From JABWBR01 sp036741235 (lineage in GTDB: Bacteria; Bacteroidota; Bacteroidia; Chitinophagales; Saprospiraceae): a stretch of 9,849 nt of DNA. The stretch spans positions 1 to 9,849 of the forward strand of contig DAINSQ010000175.1 in NCBI GenBank assembly GCA_036741235.1. The letters are read 5' to 3'. The position numbers and the translations under genes were made by a program. Position 1 is the stretch's first letter; every line of letters begins with the position of its first letter. Shown in pieces: positions 6,101 through 9,849 of the stretch. The notes beneath the pieces were generated by a model. That model was not told the DNA's origin and searched no databases. It was given only the letters and a program-made list of their open reading frames with translations.

Positions 6101-9100
6101 TGAAACGAGGTGTAACATCAGATTGCCGCGGTCGTCTTCTGATATTAATTGTTGCCACTCGGCATACTCTTTTACATTCAGCCAGCCGGAGCGCAGCACC
6201 TGGCCCTGGCGTTCGAGTTCGTAATAGAAATACCTCGGGCTGTTTACCGAAATATACAATGAGGCCTGTTCTCCGGGCTGGTAAGACGTTTTCGACCACT
6301 GGCGCAAGTTGCTCACTGCTGCCGGGATTCGGCGGGCTTTTGGTTCTATTAGCGAAAAATACTTGACCGTTTCGATCAGATTACCCGCTGAATCGTTGGT
6401 TTTCAGGCTTACTGCATAATACCCTACGGGCAAAGTACTGAGGTTGACGCGCAAATCGTAGGCGCCGTTGCTGTTGACCGGTTGGGTAAAAACGCGCTCC
6501 TGGCGCGGCCAGCGGGTGATATCGTCTTCGAATTGATAGGCCAGCAGCGGAAAATAGCGCTGGTACTCCTCTTTAGTCAGGGCGTATTGGTCGGGCGCCT
6601 GCCAATAGCGATCGATAAAGGGATGGACGGGCGATTGCAGCCTGAATATTTCAACCGTAGCTTGCGAAGGCATTGCTTTGCCATCGAGGTTGGTAATGCT
6701 GACCGGGAAAACGGCCTGCGAAGTTTGTTCGAGTTGGGCAGGCACTTCAATATCGGCGCGCAACCCCACGTAGGCGAGTTGGTAAACGCGTTCCGCCGAG
6801 CGGGTTTCGCCGTTGATATCGGTTACGTCAGCGTATACGGTGAAGGCAAAAGCTGGGTTGCGACTGCGATCGGCGCTGCGGTCGGGCATCGCCTGAAAAG
6901 CAATTTCAAATTTGCCGGTTGCATCCGTTGTGGTTTGACCGTTGGTTATCTCCATAGGAGCGCCCTGGCCGAAAGGGGGCATAATTCTGCCGCCGCCCCA
7001 CCAGGGCATCCAGGGGTAGCGCACTTCGCGAACCACCCGGTAGGTCACCTTGGCGCCGTCAACGGCGCTGCCGGCAAAAGCCAGTGCCTTGCCCTGTACT
7101 TTTACCTCGTCACCCAGTCGAACGTCGCCGGCCAGGCTGTCAATCGTCGTTTCGAAGCGGGGGCGCTTGTATTCTTCAACCTGAAAGGAAAAATGCCCTT
7201 CGCCGGCGCTGGACTGCAAGAACATAGTTCCCAACAATCCGCCGGTGGGGGTCGTAAATGCACCGTTGACCGTACCGTATTGATTAGTGGTAAGTTCCAG
7301 CTTGCTCGCCTCCTGCATATTAGCGTCGAGCAGCTTGATCGTCACTTTTTCACCTTTCACAATAGAGGGAACGCCTTTTGCATTGTTTTTCAGCACGATG
7401 GCTTTAAAAAACAACTGTTGCCCGGGCCGGTAAATCGCCCTGTCAGTAAAGATATTTGTGACAAATTGTTCCTGCGGTTCGTAATATCCTGAATAACTAT
7501 AGAAACCTTCCAGCGGGAACAGCACGTCGCCGCCTTTGGAGAAGCGCACGCGGTAGCTGTCGTTTTTGATGGGGCATACAAACTTGCCGTCGTTGTCCGA
7601 AACGGCTTGTCCGACCTTATTATACAGTACGCGACGTTGCTTGTTATTGTATTGGCTGGTATAAAATTCAGCCGTTACGCCGGGCATAGGGGCGCCGGTT
7701 TGGCGGTCGGTCACCAGGAAAAAAGCGTCGCCGACACCTCCCTGTTGCTTGAGCGCGGCAATATTGGAAACATTGGTATACAAAAAGGCCACGCGCCCGG
7801 TTTTGTTGTTAAACCTGGCATTATCGGAGGCAATAACGGCATACATACCCAGGGCAAGCGGCGGCATGGCCAACTCCAGGCTATGAGGCTGATAATCTGA
7901 CGTTGAAGGCAAATTGGCCGACCATTGGTGTACCGGCTTGCGCTTGTTGAGTTGGTTGTATATTTTTTCAAAATCCCAGGATTCGATATCCGATTGTTCG
8001 TTTGCCTCAATTTTGACCACTTTCACATACACCTTGCCGAAATTGCGATACTGCACAAGGATGGGGGCGTATTTGCCGGGCACATTAACCTGTTCGGTAG
8101 TAAGAAAAAGCTGTTTTGTCAAAATGGCTTCTTTCAGATAATCGCATTGGGAAGCGCCATAAGAACCGGGATAACGCCTGGCGGCTTCATCACACAACTC
8201 TTTGGCTTTCTTAAGTTCGAGGCGGTAAGTTTCTTCCTGGTTTTCCTGGTATTTGAGCCCGCGATTGTAGTGCCATTGGGCCATGGCATAAATAACTTCC
8301 GCATTGGCGGGGTGGGTGATATGCCGCTGATTGAGGCGCTTAAGCGCATCGAGGTATAGCGAGTCTTTGATATCCACCACCGACTTATTGAGCGCAAACT
8401 GCAGGCGCTTCAGGTCCACGTCAATCAGGGCGGCCGGGTCGGCGTCTTGCAAGCGCCAACGGATCAGCCGTTGAAACAGGAGCAAGCTTTTATACTGAAA
8501 AGAGGAAGTATCTTTGGCTGTAAACGAGAATGCGGCAAAATTGGCCGCATCGGCAAAAGCGGCATCTTGATTGATAAAAAACTTGTATACCGGTTCTGTG
8601 ATGTATGTTTCTTCGCCGGAAAAGTGGTCGACAGCCCGGTGGGCCAGGAAGTCAAACAAGGTCGGACGCAGTCCGTCGCTGAGTTTGCCTTTTACGGTTA
8701 TGGCTTCGATGGCATCCAGGGGGATGTCGCCGAGCCGGGGGTCGGAAATCGAAGCCATGTAAAGACTGTTGGCCTCACTCGCCAGTTGCTCCAATGACCA
8801 GGTCTGAACATCTTCGGGTTTATATTCTGCAATTTCCGTGCGGTTTCTGATGCGCCAGTAAGAGCTTTGTAAATACCCCCAGTATACTTCGGCGAGTATC
8901 GACTGCAGGATGGATTTTGCAGGAAAATCGGATTGAGCCGTTTCTTTTTGAAGTTGTTGAAGGGCTTTTTTTTCCGATTCTTCTTCCAGTTCATTAATAT
9001 ATTTCACCTGATACAACAGGCTTTTCACCACTTGCGTCGGGTTGTTGTCTTTTTTTGCCTTTTGGTATATGGCGACAACGCGATCGTAGGCTGAGCGGGG

Positions 9101-9253
9101 CAAGCCCTTCTGCTCGAGCGAATCGACGGTTTTCCAGGCCGACTTATACGGGTCGTTGTTAAATGACATGGTCCCCTGTGGTTTTTGTGCAATAAGGGCA
9201 GATGTAGTCAGAAAAAAAAGCAGCAATGTGCATGGGAGAAAGGACAGCCTCAT
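3137..9253 (-). CDS. Alpha-2-macroglobulin family protein with thioester domain
   Basis: 2038 residues, typical of the large Bacteroidota branch of bacterial A2Ms. It should act outside the cytoplasm as a broad protease trap: cleavage of a bait segment changes its shape and exposes a thioester that bonds to the protease. Signal peptide 1-22 (cut ALIA/QKP); no lipobox. About 23-380 is helical. Macroglobulin beta-domains follow, with the MG2 hallmark TDRAIYRPGQ near 600-610 and a bait-domain region from about 990 to 1115. A variable segment at about 1120-1255 holds basic residues (LRRRTK near 1155) and a Pro/Ala/Gly-rich tract (about 1211-1255), the best bait candidate. The A2M/MG7 domain starts near 1255 (ETVFFMPD, then LTRWKLLAMAHT). 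The thioester motif ECTEQ has Cys1488 and Gln1491, followed by the helical thioester domain (WFPGGPDNWYITQ near 1585) and a C-terminal MG10-like domain from about 1900 (SGLEPVN...YYESTRDA). No Shine-Dalgarno sequence and no clear -7 element near the start; a weak TACTTTTT lies at 9339-9346. Unlike E. coli yfhM, no pbpC neighbour is present. Confidence 0.93.
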   Translation of the reverse strand: MRLSFLPCTLLLFFLTTSALIAQKPQGTMSFNNDPYKSAWKTVDSLEQKGLPRSAYDRVVAIYQKAKKDNNPTQVVKSLLYQVKYINELEEESEKKALQQLQKETAQSDFPAKSILQSILAEVYWGYLQSSYWRIRNRTEIAEYKPEDVQTWSLEQLASEANSLYMASISDPRLGDIPLDAIEAITVKGKLSDGLRPTLFDFLAHRAVDHFSGEETYITEPVYKFFINQDAAFADAANFAAFSFTAKDTSSFQYKSLLLFQRLIRWRLQDADPAALIDVDLKRLQFALNKSVVDIKDSLYLDALKRLNQRHITHPANAEVIYAMAQWHYNRGLKYQENQEETYRLELKKAKELCDEAARRYPGSYGASQCDYLKEAILTKQLFLTTEQVNVPGKYAPILVQYRNFGKVYVKVVKIEANEQSDIESWDFEKIYNQLNKRKPVHQWSANLPSTSDYQPHSLELAMPPLALGMYAVIASDNARFNNKTGRVAFLYTNVSNIAALKQQGGVGDAFFLVTDRQTGAPMPGVTAEFYTSQYNNKQRRVLYNKVGQAVSDNDGKFVCPIKNDSYRVRFSKGGDVLFPLEGFYSYSGYYEPQEQFVTNIFTDRAIYRPGQQLFFKAIVLKNNAKGVPSIVKGEKVTIKLLDANMQEASKLELTTNQYGTVNGAFTTPTGGLLGTMFLQSSAGEGHFSFQVEEYKRPRFETTIDSLAGDVRLGDEVKVQGKALAFAGSAVDGAKVTYRVVREVRYPWMPWWGGGRIMPPFGQGAPMEITNGQTTTDATGKFEIAFQAMPDRSADRSRNPAFAFTVYADVTDINGETRSAERVYQLAYVGLRADIEVPAQLEQTSQAVFPVSITNLDGKAMPSQATVEIFRLQSPVHPFIDRYWQAPDQYALTKEEYQRYFPLLAYQFEDDITRWPRQERVFTQPVNSNGAYDLRVNLSTLPVGYYAVSLKTNDSAGNLIETVKYFSLIEPKARRIPAAVSNLRQWSKTSYQPGEQASLYISVNSPRYFYYELERQGQVLRSGWLNVKEYAEWQQLISEDDRGNLMLHLVSVLNNRTLIEEEKIVIPWSNKKLNITYSTFRDKLRPGQQEEWRIKISGPDGERVAAEMVAAMYDASLDQFIEHNWYFDPYPDYGYARTNWNAIAFGPRSGRSNEPLRRRTKDIPVRTYPYLNWFGFYPGSLGMSGGMVKRAMAADSAAPGRFEKAQLSVMNDMAPQAAAAMAPPPPAMPPREIVYGEEEGAGGPPVAPPPPVQVRRNLKETVFFMPDLLTDAEGNVILRFTMNESLTRWKLLAMAHTTDLKFAFDAKEVVTQKELMVLPNAPRFFREGDELWFSAKVSNLTDKTLSGSIRLELFDALTMQPIDDVFGFTQGLLPFTAQAGQSAPANWRLRIPTGQVQTVTWRVTASAGQYSDGEENALPVLTNRMLVTETMPLPVRGKETKTFHFERLKQADASNTLQHQRYALEFTSNPAWYAVQALPYLMEYPYECTEQIFNRYYANALAGSIANRYPKIKAVFESWKNTPALESNLSKNQELKSALLEETPWVLEAQQEAQQKKNIGLLFDLNKMSQERSASLAKLTERQTTAGAVPWFPGGPDNWYITQYILEGFGHLYHLGIEDVQEDPAIRQFVEKGFEYVNSRVKQHYQELENSVKKGLTKWDDDHLDELIIHYLYTKSLYPYQEKDKDLRRIADYYRGQAEKYWLQKGLYQQGLLALVLHRNDKKDAARRILASLNERALRHPELGMYWKTDRSYFWYQMPIETQAMMIEVFAEVGKDDKAVDDLKVWLLKNKQTNHWKTTKATASAVYALLANGENWLTEDQPLAVSFPDLKKNAYEPKLSAAQQSAEAGTGYFSIAWDGKEVNKKMAEIKVKNPNKSIAWGAVYWQYFEQLDKIKGFEDTPLRMRKTLFKEVNTDKGPVLQAIDAQNLLPGDKIIARIELRVDRDMEYVHMKDMRASGLEPVNVISQYKWQDGLGYYESTRDASTNFFFEYLRKGTYVFEYPLRVSHRGDFSNGVSTIQCMYAPEFSSHSEGVRITIK

Positions 9254-9299
9254 ACGTCCGGTTTTTGTTTTGCGGTCTTGTTACAATTCTTTTAAAGCA

Positions 9300-9320
9300 T
9301 CACTCGTCACTCGTCACTAA
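9300..9320. repeat. Short heptanucleotide repeat, unit TCACTCG
   Basis: TCACTCG, TCACTCG, TCACTAA: two exact 7-bp units and a diverged third, in the gap between the oxidoreductase and A2M genes. The unit length equals that of the arrays at 16-94 and 153-177, but the sequence is unrelated. The rest of this 124-base gap is AT-rich, and I see no hairpin or clear promoter in it. Confidence 0.6.
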
Positions 9321-9377
9321 TAACTTATCAGACGATTAAAAAAGTATAATTGGCGGGCGAATAATCTCGAAAAGGCG

Positions 9378-9849
9378 TTAATTCTTTGTTAAGAATCGGG
9401 CAATATCGACTTCGGAGTCTAACTGTTTGCCATAAATCAACATATCGGCCATGTGTTTGGCCCAATAAGGGGCCAGTGAAGCGCCTTTGGTACCCAACCC
9501 GTTGAATATGGCGAGCTGCGGATATTGCGGGTGCCGCCCCAGAAAAGGCCTGCGGTCTTTTACCGTCGGGCGAATGGCGGAGCGGTGGTCTATAATCTCG
9601 AATGGCATGGTCAATACTTCGCGCAGTTGACCGACGAGGTAGTTTTTTCCCGGCAACGTGGGCTCGTCGCTATCGTAGCGGCGTTCGTATGTAGCGCCTA
9701 CCCAGTATAACTCGTCTTCAGCCGGCCCAATGGGTATGATAAAAATACCTTGCTTGAGCATTTTGGAAAAAAAAGCGCCGGGGATTTTTACAATCAGAAC
9801 TTCCCCTTTATCGCCCACAAAGGGCAGATAATTGAAAAAGGGATTGGAT
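9378..9849 (-). CDS. FAD-dependent oxidoreductase of the DAO family, C-terminal part
   Basis: The last ~157 codons of a gene whose 5' end lies beyond the window. The frame stays open to position 9849 (upstream residues read SNPFFNYLPFVGDKGE), so the GTG at 9816-9818 is an internal valine codon, not a start. The visible part fits the C-terminus of D-amino-acid oxidase/glycine oxidase-like flavoproteins: a beta-strand-rich substrate domain (PFVGDKGEVLIVKIPG, then IFIIPIGP and YWVGATYE), then RPTVKDRRPFLGRHP and the FAD-closing NGLGTKGASLAPYWA helix. The N-terminal Rossmann GxGxxG motif would lie outside the window. These enzymes oxidise amines or amino acids with FAD; the substrate cannot be told from this part. 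The TAA stop at 9378-9380 is followed by a 124-base gap before the A2M gene on the same strand, so read-through into A2M is possible, as no terminator is visible between them. Confidence 0.85.
   Translation of the reverse strand, partial: SNPFFNYLPFVGDKGEVLIVKIPGAFFSKMLKQGIFIIPIGPAEDELYWVGATYERRYDSDEPTLPGKNYLVGQLREVLTMPFEIIDHRSAIRPTVKDRRPFLGRHPQYPQLAIFNGLGTKGASLAPYWAKHMADMLIYGKQLDSEVDIARFLTKN

Noticed and set aside
6482..7492. Plus-strand open frame of 336 codons
   Set aside because: Fully antisense to the A2M gene, whose translation matches known domains throughout. The plus-strand product has no recognisable motif and is a shadow of the codon bias.
9816..9818. GTG as the start codon of the flavoprotein gene
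   Set aside because: The frame remains open upstream to the window edge with residues typical of the family, so the codon is internal and the gene is cut by the window.

Overview
The window looks like a chromosomal piece of a Bacteroidota bacterium of moderate GC content. The evidence is a very large alpha-2-macroglobulin (A2M) of the Bacteroidota type, almost no Shine-Dalgarno sequences, promoter -7 elements matching TAnnTTTG, signal peptides with Gln at the probable +1 position, and short tandem repeats in the gaps between genes. A Saprospiria or Chitinophagia-like host is a guess; nothing here fixes the genus.

Layout, left to right. (1) 1-178: no gene, but three abutting arrays of short tandem repeats (7, 8 and 7 bp units) with related cores, the first inverted relative to the other two. 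(2) 179-976, minus strand: a secreted papain-fold protein in which all three catalytic positions appear to be replaced, so probably a pseudo-protease. (3) 977-1104: a divergent promoter region. (4) 1105-2271, plus strand: a complete aspartate-type aminotransferase. (5) 2278-2320: a hairpin between convergent genes. (6) 2332-3033, minus strand: a membrane protein fusing a DUF697-like domain to a C-terminal SHOCT motif. (7) 3057-3132: a strong intrinsic terminator for the next gene, whose T-tract contains the -7 element of gene 6. (8) 3137-9253, minus strand: a 2038-residue A2M with a thioester CTEQ motif and a Pro/Ala-rich candidate bait segment. (9) 9254-9377: a short gap with a small 7-bp repeat. 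(10) 9378-9849, minus strand: the C-terminal part of a DAO-family FAD-dependent oxidoreductase that runs off the window.

No operon linking these genes is evident. The A2M is closed by its own terminator and the DUF697-SHOCT gene has its own -7 element. The A2M and the papain-like protein are both exported. The A2M would trap or block attacking proteases; the papain-like protein could bind peptides or proteases without cutting, but a functional link between the two is speculation. The two items most worth a second look are the dead papain-fold protein and the cluster of mutually related tandem repeats directly after its stop codon. I see no mobile element, CRISPR array, tRNA or rRNA.
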